Source: Bacteroidia bacterium
GTDB lineage: Bacteria; Bacteroidota; Bacteroidia; Bacteroidales; UBA932
Assembly: GCA_009929175.1 (NCBI GenBank)
Contig: SABC01000005.1
Span: 1 to 64,000, forward strand
Direction of reading: 5' to 3'
Length of the DNA: 64,000 nt
The notes under the pieces were generated by a model. That model did no database searches, was not told the origin of the DNA, and saw nothing but the letters and a program-made list of their open reading frames with translations. The position numbers and the translations under genes were made by a program. Below, in pieces: positions 51,533 through 60,316 of this stretch (positions within the stretch are counted from its first letter, which is position 1; every line of letters starts with the position of its first letter).

Positions 51533-52837
51533 ATGCACACACTTCTCGAAGCATTGAAAAACAGTGTTCTCATAACCGGCCTGGTTATGATAATGATGAT
51601 ACTTATAGAATACATCAATATACAGTCCCACGGAGAGAGTTTCCGTAAACTCAAGAATTCCAATTTTCGGCAGGTTCTGCTGGCTGCTGGTCTTGGACTT
51701 ATCCCAGGTTGTGTGGGAGGTTTTGCAGTTGTATCACTTTACACCCACAGGTTGCTTAGCTTTGGGGCATTGGTTGCAATGATGATTGCCTCCTCCGGAG
51801 ACGAAGCATTCATAATGCTGGCAATGATTCCAAAAACCGCAATCATTTTGTTTGCCTCATTGTTTGCTATTGGCATAATCACTGGGGTGTTAGTCGATAA
51901 ATTTGTAAAAAAGGAGGTAGCTCCTTTCGATCCAAACCATTACGAAATCCACGAAAACTGCTGTGACTCCCATTCCCATTCAAAAAGAGGGATATTCAAC
52001 TCCACTTTCGGCGCTAATTTTGCAAAAGTCACCAAAGAGCGGGCTTTGATTCTTGCTGGCATTGCACTGTTTATTGCAGCTGTGGTGATGGGACTTTTAG
52101 AACACGACCACTCAGCACACGAGCTGAGCGACCATGCCGTACATTCAACTGTAGTCCATTCCGTATCTAGTAATGACCCTGATGTACTTTCTGATAATCA
52201 AACTATTGACGATAAAAGAATTTGCATTCAGGATGAACTTCACGAAGGTCACAACCACTCTACCCATAACCATGATCATGCTGATGCGACCCATAACCAC
52301 GACCACGCTCAACCAGCCCATGTGCATGAGCAGGAGCACAACCTTCATTCCCATGGGAATTTCAATATTTTTAGCGAAAGGTGGATCAATCTGATATTTG
52401 CCGGACTAAGTCTGGTTGTCCTGTTCATGACAGCAAAAGCAAATGAGCATTTTATAAAGGAACACCTGTGGAACCATGTAGTCAAAAAACACCTGAAATC
52501 AATATTCTTATGGACTTTTGGTGCTCTGCTTGTGATTCACTACGGGATGCAGTTCCTGCACCTGGAAGACTGGATTGCCAACAACATCTTCTTGGTTATT
52601 CTGCTTGCAGCAGCTATAGGTCTGATTCCCGAATCCGGACCACATATGATTTTCATAACCCTTTTTGCAGGAGGGATGGTTCCCTTTAGCGTGCTTATGG
52701 TGAGCTCTATTGTCCAGGACGGGCATACAGCATTGCCATTGTTGGCCGAAAGCAAAAAGAGCTTTGCCAAGGCAAAGCTCATAAACATGTGTATCGGAAT
52801 TATCGTGGGGATTTTGCTACATTTTGCAGGATTATAG
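51533..52837 (+). CDS. Putative 10-TM heavy-metal exporter (ArsP_2-like) with His-rich loop
   Basis: A 434-residue membrane protein with two homologous halves: AAGLGLIPGCVGGFAVVSLYTH (about residue 50) and AAAIGLIPESGPHMIFITLFAGG (about residue 364), each flanked by membrane spans. This inverted pair of GLIP motifs fits the putative 10-TM heavy-metal exporter (ArsP_2) family, sometimes called putative manganese transporter. Between the halves is a cytoplasmic-type loop with many His and Asp residues (HEGHNHSTHNHDHADATHNHDH, quoted in part), a likely metal-binding segment. Whether it exports Mn, Zn, As or other ions is not determined. No regulator is adjacent. Confidence 0.8.
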   Translation: MHTLLEALKNSVLITGLVMIMMILIEYINIQSHGESFRKLKNSNFRQVLLAAGLGLIPGCVGGFAVVSLYTHRLLSFGALVAMMIASSGDEAFIMLAMIPKTAIILFASLFAIGIITGVLVDKFVKKEVAPFDPNHYEIHENCCDSHSHSKRGIFNSTFGANFAKVTKERALILAGIALFIAAVVMGLLEHDHSAHELSDHAVHSTVVHSVSSNDPDVLSDNQTIDDKRICIQDELHEGHNHSTHNHDHADATHNHDHAQPAHVHEQEHNLHSHGNFNIFSERWINLIFAGLSLVVLFMTAKANEHFIKEHLWNHVVKKHLKSIFLWTFGALLVIHYGMQFLHLEDWIANNIFLVILLAAAIGLIPESGPHMIFITLFAGGMVPFSVLMVSSIVQDGHTALPLLAESKKSFAKAKLINMCIGIIVGILLHFAGL

Positions 52838-52852
52838 CAGTTGCGGCAAAAA

Positions 52853-54763
52853 CTACTCTCCGTTCATTGAGAGTAAAAACTCCGTATTGTTTTCTGTCCT
52901 TAGCAGGCGGGTCTTCATGAATTCCATTGCCTCCACAGAGTTCATGTCTGCAAGGTAATTTCTGAGGATCCAAATCCTGTTTAGTGTCTCTTTGTCAAAT
53001 AACAGATCCTCCCTCCTTGTGCTGCTTAGTGTGACATCAACTGCGGGGAATACACGTTTGTTGGAGAGTTTCCTGTCCAGTTGCAACTCCATATTGCCGG
53101 TACCCTTGAACTCTTCAAAAATCACTTCGTCCATCTTGGAGCCGGTTTCGGTAAGGGCTGTTGCAAGTATAGTCAAGGAACCGCCATTCTCTATGTTACG
53201 GGCAGCTCCGAAAAACCTCTTTGGTTTGTGAAGGGCATTGGCATCGACACCACCGCTCAACACCTTACCCGATGCAGGTTGCACTGTATTGAAAGCTCTG
53301 GCAAGCCGCGTGATCGAATCCAAAAGGATAACAACATCATGACCACACTCCACAAGCCTTTTTGCCTTTTCGAGTACGATGTTTGCAACTTTCACATGTC
53401 TCTCAGCCGGCTCATCAAAAGTAGAGGCAATCACTTCTCCCCTGACACTACGTGCCATGTCTGTAACCTCTTCGGGACGTTCATCAATCAAAAGAACAAT
53501 CATATACACCTCCGGATGGTTGTCAGCAATTGCATTTGCAATATCCTTCAAAAGGACAGTCTTTCCGGTTTTGGGTTGAGCTACAATAAGCCCCCTTTGA
53601 CCCTTACCTATTGGCGCAAACATATCCACAACCCTTGTAGAAAGGCTGTTATGGCCATTGGATGTGATATTGAACTTCTCGTTTGGGAACAATGGAGTCA
53701 GAAAATCAAAAGGAACCCTGTCCCTAATGAACTCGGGACTCCTTCCATTGATCTGTTTTACCTTTACCAGAGGAAAGTATTTATCCCCCTCTTTTGGAGG
53801 CTTAATCTCTCCGGTAAGTGAATCCCCTGTTTTAAGTCCGTATAGTTTAATCTGGGACTGGGAAACGTAAATATCATCGGGAGAATTGAGGTAGTTGTAG
53901 TCCGAAGATCTTAAAAACCCGTAACCATCGGGCATAATCTCCAAAACACCTGTGGCATCTACAACCCCTTCGAATTCAAATTTAGGTTTACCATTTGGGG
54001 TATTCTCATGTTTCTTCTGGAATTCCTTCTTTTCTTGTTGAGGAACAGAATGTCCCTTTTGCTCCGGAACAGCATTGGAACTATTTTGAGTTACAGAAGG
54101 ATTTGAATCTTTTGGCTGGTTGGTTTTTTGTTCCTGAGGGGTGTTTTGCCTTGGGTCCCTTTGGTTGGGATGATTATGGTGTTGGGGGCCCATTTGTTTT
54201 GGTTCCTGAACAACGTTATCTGAAGCTACTGGTGATTGTTGTTCTGTACTTGCAACCTTATCTTTGACAGTATTTGGCTGGGAAGGCTTTCTCCCCCTCC
54301 TGGACCTTAATTGTTTGTCGGATTTGTCTGCTATAGGTTGCTGGACGCTCTTAACCTCTTTGTTATCGCTTTCTTTTGGAGCCGGAGTATCATTTTGGAT
54401 TGCTGCAACCGTTGGTCTGGGTTGGCTAACTGCTGCAGGAACTGTAGCTGTTGGCTTTGATTCCAAAGCTTCGTTGGACTTTGCTTCGGGTTTGGATGCA
54501 GGCCTTCCCCGTTTTTTTTGAGGTCTCTCTTTATCTGCCAACTCTTTTGTATTGTTTTGGCGAGGTGGTTTTACCTCCCTTTTAATAACAGGTCTCCGGA
54601 TTGGAGGTTCAGAAGATAAGCTTCCTACTTTTGCCTGCTCGTCCAGGATTTCGTATATTAAATCCTCCCGGGAAAAGCCTTTTGCTTTTGCAATCTTCAG
54701 ATTATCGGCAATGGCAACCAGCTCTTCCTGATTTTTCTTGCTTAATTCTTGTATGTCGTACAT
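52853..54763 (-). CDS. rho: Transcription termination factor Rho with long disordered insert
   Basis: Hexameric RNA helicase that terminates transcription. The 636 residues are longer than the usual about 420. The C-terminal half is canonical: [26 protein letters not shown] (primary RNA site), [21 protein letters not shown] (Walker A), [16 protein letters not shown] (Walker B region) and [22 protein letters not shown] (Q-loop). Between the N-terminal SAP-like segment (residues 1-45) and the RNA-binding domain is a low-complexity Q/N/P/K-rich region of about 200 residues. Such inserts are characteristic of Bacteroidetes Rho and drive condensate formation in Bacteroides. It has a perfect promoter. 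Confidence 0.97.
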   Translation of the reverse strand: MYDIQELSKKNQEELVAIADNLKIAKAKGFSREDLIYEILDEQAKVGSLSSEPPIRRPVIKREVKPPRQNNTKELADKERPQKKRGRPASKPEAKSNEALESKPTATVPAAVSQPRPTVAAIQNDTPAPKESDNKEVKSVQQPIADKSDKQLRSRRGRKPSQPNTVKDKVASTEQQSPVASDNVVQEPKQMGPQHHNHPNQRDPRQNTPQEQKTNQPKDSNPSVTQNSSNAVPEQKGHSVPQQEKKEFQKKHENTPNGKPKFEFEGVVDATGVLEIMPDGYGFLRSSDYNYLNSPDDIYVSQSQIKLYGLKTGDSLTGEIKPPKEGDKYFPLVKVKQINGRSPEFIRDRVPFDFLTPLFPNEKFNITSNGHNSLSTRVVDMFAPIGKGQRGLIVAQPKTGKTVLLKDIANAIADNHPEVYMIVLLIDERPEEVTDMARSVRGEVIASTFDEPAERHVKVANIVLEKAKRLVECGHDVVILLDSITRLARAFNTVQPASGKVLSGGVDANALHKPKRFFGAARNIENGGSLTILATALTETGSKMDEVIFEEFKGTGNMELQLDRKLSNKRVFPAVDVTLSSTRREDLLFDKETLNRIWILRNYLADMNSVEAMEFMKTRLLRTENNTEFLLSMNGE

Positions 54764-54789
54764 TGATTAATTGTGTGGATGTGAATTAC

Positions 54790-54805
54790 CCCTATGAATA
54801 TAGGG
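54790..54805. promoter_or_regulatory. Hairpin in the rho 5' leader
   Basis: CCCTAT-GAAT-ATAGGG is a perfect 6-bp stem-loop between the rho promoter and the rho ATG. A leader hairpin could take part in Rho autoregulation; that is speculation. Confidence 0.35.
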
Positions 54806-54821
54806 TCTCTAAACCTTGCTG

Positions 54822-54852
54822 CAAAAATAAGGTTTTTAGTGGAAAAAACAAA
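54822..54852 (-). promoter_or_regulatory. Consensus promoter for rho
   Basis: The minus strand reads TTTG (54849-54852), N19, TATTTTTG (54822-54829): perfect consensus, 58 bp upstream of the ATG. It lies just after the ridA stop. Confidence 0.88.
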
Positions 54853-54868
54853 ATAATTGGAAGGAAAT

Positions 54869-55246
54869 CTATTTGCAGGCAATAACATCTATTTCAATCA
54901 AAGCCCCTTTTGGCAAGCCGACCACAGCAAAAGCAACCCGTGCCGGGAAAGGTTCGGTATAAAAGCTTGCGTAAACTTCGTTCATAGCAACAAAATCAGC
55001 CATGTTTGTCAAATATACCGTGGATTTTACCACGTCCGAAAAAGTGTATCCTGCCTTCTCAAGGATATAGCCAATATTCTTAAGGACCTGTTGTGCCTGC
55101 TCTTTTACACCTCCCGGAACAAACTCTCCGGTATTGGCATCAACCGGCAGTTGACCCGAAACATACAGAAAACCATTTACCTCAACTGCCTGACTGTATG
55201 GGCCTACTGCTTTAGGAGCATTCTCTGTGGAAATTACTTTTTTCAT
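54869..55246 (-). CDS. ridA: RidA family 2-iminobutanoate/2-iminopropanoate deaminase
   Basis: Hydrolyses reactive enamine/imine intermediates of PLP enzymes. The 125 residues show NAPKAVGPYSQAV, YVSGQLPVDANTGE, STVYLTNMADFVAMNEVYASFY and PFPARVAFAV with the key Arg (about residue 105). The final ALIEIDVIACK is standard. It lies 42 bp after lptD on the same strand, a common Bacteroidetes pair. Confidence 0.94.
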   Translation of the reverse strand: MKKVISTENAPKAVGPYSQAVEVNGFLYVSGQLPVDANTGEFVPGGVKEQAQQVLKNIGYILEKAGYTFSDVVKSTVYLTNMADFVAMNEVYASFYTEPFPARVAFAVVGLPKGALIEIDVIACK

Positions 55247-55288
55247 GATAACTATATAAAATTTACATTAATAAAATAAGGATTCACT

Positions 55289-58012
55289 CTAGAAACCTGC
55301 ACCGCGATCCCAGTAACTGGCATTTTTCTTGAACTGCAGAAGGTCTGCCAGTGCAGATGCCTTTGCGTTGATACGGAAACTCCAGCTTTCAAACATTCCT
55401 GAAGGCACCCAGGATACCGAAATCAGGAAACAGTGGAGGTCGTAGGTTGCACTCAGTTGGGTTGTGGTGAGTGCCATCTTCATCATGTCTATACCTGTGT
55501 TTACATTTATATTCAAATCCTTGCCCAGTTTTACCTGTGCCGACACACCAAGGGTTTGCATATGAGAGTGGTTGGTTGTCAAAAGACCACCAATATTGGA
55601 ATAATTCCTGCTGTAGGAGTAATTGTAGTTGAAGTTGACAGACCATGGATTGGACGGGTCAAGGTAGTAAACCCATCCGCCAGGGATATACTCGCCAGTA
55701 ACAGGATGATTATAAACCCTCACATAATCTGACCCAGGTTCGGGACTCCCGTCGGGAAGCCCCATTCCGGCTCCCTTTCTTTCACCTCCGCCCGAAAGTT
55801 GGTATGAGAGGGAAACACTTGCATTGGTAAGCCTGGCAAGCTGGCCCAGACCATGTTCCATAAAATTGAGTTTGTTATATGTACGCCCCTGGTTATCCAC
55901 TGCATAAGGGTTGAAGGTAGCATTGGCATTAAAAGCCAGCGAACCAAATATAGTGGTGCTCATTGAGGCTGATATATTGGACAGCTTTAGCGAGTCTGCA
56001 AGGAAATTATATGAACCGCTGAAATTCAGGTTGTCAATTAGTTTGATTTTCTTGAATCCCCCATCGGTTGTATCACTTTGACTAACAACTTTGGCTTCGA
56101 AGTTGTTGCCCAAAGAAAAATTCATAGATGCGCTGCTTCCCTTAGACGGAAAACCAAAAACCATGTTTTCGTATATGTTGTAATCTTGTCTCTTTTCAAC
56201 ACCGTTATTATCCACATACGTCAGAGTGCGGTAACCGTTTCCGGGAGTACCTTGTTCTGGACGGTAACTCAAGCTGACGGATGGCTTTACCATATGGCGG
56301 ATTGTCTTTATTTTGGATCTCGGACCGAAGTTGAAAAACCCGTAAATTGTTGTAGACATAGACATTGAAGCAGAAAAGTCGGTAGTTGCCCCAAAATGTG
56401 AGAAGATATCCCCTATTTCACTCTGAACGGTACCGGTCTCTGAGTCATAAAACTTCTCATTTTGCTGGAAAAACCAGTTCATACCATATGTGACACCGGG
56501 AGAAAACTGCAGGTAATTCAACAAGTTGAATGTTGGCAATCCAATCTGGAAATTATGCTGCATACCGCTCCTGAATTTGGAAAGGAAATCATCCCCCCCG
56601 AACTCACTTGCCTTAAAATTGACTTTGTTGTTAAGATTGGAATTATAGTGAAACGAAATTTTTTCGTAAAAACGCTCTTTGCCTACTGCCTCTTTTCTTT
56701 TGAACGGATAAATACGGTTTACTGTAAATGTAAGGTTTGGAACTGTGAAAGCGTACGAGCTGTCCAGTGAATTTTGGCTATGGAGCAAGTTGAGTGAAAA
56801 GGAGAACGGAGTGCCATCAAAGGTCCTCCCGTAAGATACCGAAGAAGATATCTGGTTTTGCAGGCTCTGCTGGATGTCGTACGAATTGAATCGATCATTC
56901 ATTGGGGTGGCAAAGTTCACAGAGGCCCTGAATGTTGTACCGGGGCGTGCCTTTGGATCCTGAGAATGACTCCATCGTACTGCAAAATCTTTTGATCTGT
57001 AAAAGTCGGGGGCATCCTTCTCCCCTACCTGGTTAACAGAATAGTTCAAACTGAGATCGCCATTATATTTGTACCGTTTACGATAGCGTGAGGTGAGCAT
57101 TGCATTCCAGGAACCAAGTGTATAAATATCGGTTGTAAGTGTAGCATCAAAATGATCCCCGAATACAAAATAATAGCCAAGCCCTTTCAATGAGAACCCT
57201 CGGCTTGCTTCGTCGTTGAAAGTAGGAATAAGAATGCCGCTGGCCCTGGTTACCTGGTTAGGAACAAATCCGAATGGCAAGGCAAAAGGGGTCGGGACAT
57301 CTTCAAGGACCAGGTATGCAGGACCAAACACCGTGGTCCTGTTTGGTTTGTTTATCACCTTTGCATTTGTCAGTTTGAGGTAAAAGTGGGGGTGTTCATG
57401 GTCGCACGTCGTATATTTGCCCCCAGCTATATTGATGGAGTTGTCGGCCATCTTCTTGAGTTTTGTTCCGTGAAGGAAACCCTCAGACTCCTGGGTTATC
57501 ATGTTCCTGAAAAGAGCTTTGCGGGATTCGAAATTATAGTAAACATCTTCCATTTCGAATTTGTCTGCTCCTTCTGTCACTACCGGCTTGCCCTGGAGGA
57601 TACCGGCAGTATCCTTTATTCCTGAGGCAAATACGGTTTTGGAAGTCATATCATACGACATATAGGCCGACTTGATCTCAAGGCTGCCATAATTAACCGC
57701 AACATCGCCATAATAATAGATAATCCTGTTACGGACATCCTCGACAATTGAGTCATTGGCTCCCGAAAATATCGGATAAAGAAGGGTACCCCTCCTTGCA
57801 GCCGAATCAGACGCAGTCATTCTGAGGCTGTCTTTAAAAGCCAGGGTATCTGTTTGAGACAAGGTGTCTTTACGGACCACAACAAGAGAATCCTGCGACC
57901 TTTTCGAAATAGTGTCCTGCTGAGCCCTTGAGGGTGTTCCATAGGAGGCAGAACCAGCCCCAAAGAGCATGCATATCAGTATCGCAAAGGACAACCACAA
58001 CTCACTTCTCAA
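55289..58012 (-). CDS. lptD: LPS-assembly protein LptD
   Basis: Outer-membrane translocon of LPS, about 907 residues. After the signal region (SFAILICMLFGAGSASYG) come a disordered Ser/Thr segment, the OstA-like jellyroll domain (residues about 95-270: IYYYGDVAVNYGSLEIKSAYMSYD, KLTNAKVINKPNRTTVFGPAY) and the LptD barrel with FGFVPNQVTRASGILIPTFND and terminal SVSWVPSGMFESWSFRI. The track start 58063 is inside a promoter box; of the in-frame TTGs, 58012 is preferred, but the exact start is uncertain. It is divergent from the amidase gene. Confidence 0.9.
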   Translation of the reverse strand: MRSELWLSFAILICMLFGAGSASYGTPSRAQQDTISKRSQDSLVVVRKDTLSQTDTLAFKDSLRMTASDSAARRGTLLYPIFSGANDSIVEDVRNRIIYYYGDVAVNYGSLEIKSAYMSYDMTSKTVFASGIKDTAGILQGKPVVTEGADKFEMEDVYYNFESRKALFRNMITQESEGFLHGTKLKKMADNSINIAGGKYTTCDHEHPHFYLKLTNAKVINKPNRTTVFGPAYLVLEDVPTPFALPFGFVPNQVTRASGILIPTFNDEASRGFSLKGLGYYFVFGDHFDATLTTDIYTLGSWNAMLTSRYRKRYKYNGDLSLNYSVNQVGEKDAPDFYRSKDFAVRWSHSQDPKARPGTTFRASVNFATPMNDRFNSYDIQQSLQNQISSSVSYGRTFDGTPFSFSLNLLHSQNSLDSSYAFTVPNLTFTVNRIYPFKRKEAVGKERFYEKISFHYNSNLNNKVNFKASEFGGDDFLSKFRSGMQHNFQIGLPTFNLLNYLQFSPGVTYGMNWFFQQNEKFYDSETGTVQSEIGDIFSHFGATTDFSASMSMSTTIYGFFNFGPRSKIKTIRHMVKPSVSLSYRPEQGTPGNGYRTLTYVDNNGVEKRQDYNIYENMVFGFPSKGSSASMNFSLGNNFEAKVVSQSDTTDGGFKKIKLIDNLNFSGSYNFLADSLKLSNISASMSTTIFGSLAFNANATFNPYAVDNQGRTYNKLNFMEHGLGQLARLTNASVSLSYQLSGGGERKGAGMGLPDGSPEPGSDYVRVYNHPVTGEYIPGGWVYYLDPSNPWSVNFNYNYSYSRNYSNIGGLLTTNHSHMQTLGVSAQVKLGKDLNINVNTGIDMMKMALTTTQLSATYDLHCFLISVSWVPSGMFESWSFRINAKASALADLLQFKKNASYWDRGAGF

Positions 58013-58034
58013 AACCGGATGGTATAAGGTTTGA

Positions 58035-58064
58035 CAAAAATATGTTACATTTGTGACCCACAAA
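58035..58064 (-). promoter_or_regulatory. Promoter for lptD
   Basis: The minus strand reads TTTG, N18, TATTTTTG (58035-58042), within one base of ideal spacing. A second box, TAACTTTG (58061-58068), overlaps the -33. Both are incompatible with a start codon at 58063. Confidence 0.65.
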
Positions 58065-58087
58065 GTTAATTATATTTAGCAACAATT

Positions 58088-59194
58088 ATGCCTTTGAAAG
58101 CTCTTTTGGTCATTTTTTGCCTGTACCTGTCCTGCAACCTCACAGCTCAGGAGGGCTCCTCTGTGAGTATCCGAAAAGTGGTCATAGACGCAGGCCACGG
58201 AGGAAAGGACCCCGGCACGGTCAGTCCCGACGGCAGGGTCAAGGAAAAAGATATTACATTGGCTGTTGCTTTGAGACTGGGAGAGTTGATTTCCAAAAAG
58301 CATCCTCATATAGAAGTAATATATACAAGGAAAAGTGATGTGGCGGTTGCACTGGACAAACGTTCAGCAATTGCAAACAAAAGCAAAGCGGACCTTTTCA
58401 TTTCCATCCATGTAAATGGAGCCCGTTCCCGGGCAGCAACAGGGACCGAAACATTTGTTATGGGACCCGATAAGTCTAGCTCTAACCTGGAAGTCACTAT
58501 GCTGGAAAACAGCGTAATACTGCTCGAAGGAGATGATTATCATACCAGGTACGAAGGTTTTAACCCAAACGACCCCGAATCGTACATTATATTCACCCTT
58601 TTACAAAACGCTCATCTGGAACAAAGCCTTATCATGGCATCTCTGGTACAGAGTGCATTTGACAAAGGACCTATCAAAATAAACAGAGGTATAAAGCAAG
58701 CTCCATTTTTGGTTCTTTGGAGAACCAGCATGCCCTCTGTCCTCGTTGAGCTTGGGTTTATCTCAAATTCAAATGACCTCAGGTATCTCCGTGACAAGAA
58801 GCACCAGGATCAATTCGCCTCTCTCATTTTTGAAGCCTTTGAAAAATACAAGCAACAATATGACAAAGGTTACAACAATCTGGATTACGTCACACCTGCC
58901 GGATTAAAAGATGAAGGGAGCAATGCAGGAAAATCAGATTCAGAGCAGGATGAGCAACAGGAAATCCATTACAGGGTGCAGATTATGGCTGTCAACAAAC
59001 CTCTTGCAGCCGGGTCAAAAGAGTTCAAAGGAGAAAAGAATATCGGACACATCATATCGGGAAACCTTTACAAATACACCGTAGGGGAATACCTCTCCCT
59101 TGAGGAGGCAAGGAGTGCCCGGGCAAAAATATCCGAAAAGTTCCCTCAGGCATTTATAATAAAGGTCCAAAAAGGGAAAATCATACCATTGTAA
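58088..59194 (+). CDS. N-acetylmuramoyl-L-alanine amidase with C-terminal SPOR-like domain
   Basis: Periplasmic zinc amidase that cleaves peptidoglycan amide bonds. The 368 residues contain a signal (MPLKALLVIFCLYLSCNLTAQ), the amidase_3 start IDAGHGGKDPGTVSPDG (zinc His), LFISIHVNGARS (zinc His), ENSVILLEG and LVELGFISNSNDL (catalytic Glu). After a linker of Gly, Ser, Asp and Glu, residues about 295-368 (YRVQIMAVNKPL ... YKYTVGEYLSLEEARSARAKI) resemble a SPOR domain, which directs septal enzymes. The MCE gene follows 19 bp later. Confidence 0.93.
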   Translation: MPLKALLVIFCLYLSCNLTAQEGSSVSIRKVVIDAGHGGKDPGTVSPDGRVKEKDITLAVALRLGELISKKHPHIEVIYTRKSDVAVALDKRSAIANKSKADLFISIHVNGARSRAATGTETFVMGPDKSSSNLEVTMLENSVILLEGDDYHTRYEGFNPNDPESYIIFTLLQNAHLEQSLIMASLVQSAFDKGPIKINRGIKQAPFLVLWRTSMPSVLVELGFISNSNDLRYLRDKKHQDQFASLIFEAFEKYKQQYDKGYNNLDYVTPAGLKDEGSNAGKSDSEQDEQQEIHYRVQIMAVNKPLAAGSKEFKGEKNIGHIISGNLYKYTVGEYLSLEEARSARAKISEKFPQAFIIKVQKGKIIPL

Positions 59195-59213
59195 TAATTG
59201 AGAAACAGAACAT

Positions 59214-60134
59214 ATGTCTAAATTCAAACCCACACGTGAACAAAAAATCGGGCTATTTGCAATAGTAACCCTATTGTCCCTATATATTACGGTAAACTAT
59301 CTGAAAGGAAAGGATCTTTTTAGCAACAGGAATACCTATTACTCTTATTTCCATGATGTAGAGGGACTAACACCAACCGGCCCCATATACATAAGAGGGC
59401 TCAAGGTTGGCACTATAGAAGAGATAGCTTACAACCCACAGAGAGATAATTTTACCATCACAATGAAGGTAAGCAACCGTTACCGGATTCCGTCAAACTC
59501 CATTGCAACCGCATACAGTGCCGACCTTCTCGGCACCAAAGCTATTAAAATTGAGATGGGCGACAATTCCGGGTTTCTCTCCAACAAAGGAACCATGGTC
59601 AGCTCCTCTCAAGCCGGGATGGTGGAGATGATCTCAGCCGAGTTCAAACCAATTTTGAATGACATTTCCAAACTTATCCAAACCTTGGATACCACACTCA
59701 ACAATATAAATTCAGTTATTGACCAAGATGCCAGGCGTAATATTGCCGGCTCGCTGTCAAATCTTAACGCCACCCTGGAAGCAACAAGAAGGCTTGCACA
59801 GTCCCTTGGCAACAGTGGTCCCCAAATAAATGAGGTGATCTCAAACGTGAACCAACTAACAAGCCAACTCAACCAAGGAACCACATCCCTTAACCGGAGC
59901 CTTGACAACGTATCGAGGATAACCGACTCACTTAGCAAAGCCGACTTGGCAGGCACTGTAAATTCATTCAAGGTTCTTTTGGAAAAGTTATCCGATCCTG
60001 ACGGAAGCGTAGGGAAACTTATCTCCAGCGACACTCTCCACAACTCCGTCGAAGAGTTGATAAAAGAGCTGGATCAGTTGATAGGCAACATAAACAGCAA
60101 TCCAAAAAAATATATCAGGATAAGTGTGTTTTAA
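59214..60134 (+). CDS. MCE/MlaD family lipid-transport protein
   Basis: A 306-residue inner-membrane-anchored substrate-binding protein: one N-terminal helix (IGLFAIVTLLSLYITVNYL), the MCE domain (residues about 38-115: TYYSYFHDVEGLTPTGPIYIRGLKVGTIEEIAY, quoted in part) and a long helical region rich in leucine and asparagine (about 140-285). It belongs to phospholipid/retrograde lipid transport systems. MlaE and MlaF are not adjacent. It shares a transcript with the amidase. Confidence 0.9.
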   Translation: MSKFKPTREQKIGLFAIVTLLSLYITVNYLKGKDLFSNRNTYYSYFHDVEGLTPTGPIYIRGLKVGTIEEIAYNPQRDNFTITMKVSNRYRIPSNSIATAYSADLLGTKAIKIEMGDNSGFLSNKGTMVSSSQAGMVEMISAEFKPILNDISKLIQTLDTTLNNINSVIDQDARRNIAGSLSNLNATLEATRRLAQSLGNSGPQINEVISNVNQLTSQLNQGTTSLNRSLDNVSRITDSLSKADLAGTVNSFKVLLEKLSDPDGSVGKLISSDTLHNSVEELIKELDQLIGNINSNPKKYIRISVF

Positions 60135-60152
60135 TTAAAAAATTTGTTTATA

Positions 60153-60187
60153 TTTTGCTGTTTTTTAAGAAATTAAAATCAGCAAAA
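60153..60187 (+). terminator. Weak inverted repeat after the MCE gene
   Basis: TTTTGCTG ... CAGCAAAA (8 bp arms, about 19 bp loop) is followed by A residues rather than T. It could stop transcription but is weak. Confidence 0.3.
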
Positions 60188-60316
60188 AAAACTAACATTT
60201 TTTTGGATTGAAAGACAACCAATTGTAATATTTTTAAATTTTGCAACTGATTTTACTTTTTTTTAACAAGAATTTATCCCCAAATTTGTTTTCCAAACTT
60301 AACCTTCACTCAAAAT
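60188..60316. other. AT-rich leader of dnaA, possible origin-related region
   Basis: A very AT-rich stretch upstream of dnaA holding one near-consensus DnaA box (TTATCCCCA, one mismatch to TTATCCACA at about 60277) and no more. A single box plus AT-richness is insufficient to call oriC; autoregulation of dnaA is a plausible use of the box. Confidence 0.35.

Noticed and set aside
52145-52394. His-rich segment as a DNA repeat or phase-variable tract
   Set aside because: The codons vary and no exact tandem unit is maintained; it is a protein composition feature.
53081-53821. 246-residue plus-strand ORF opposite rho
   Set aside because: Antisense shadow of the strongly conserved rho ATPase region; no start signal or family.
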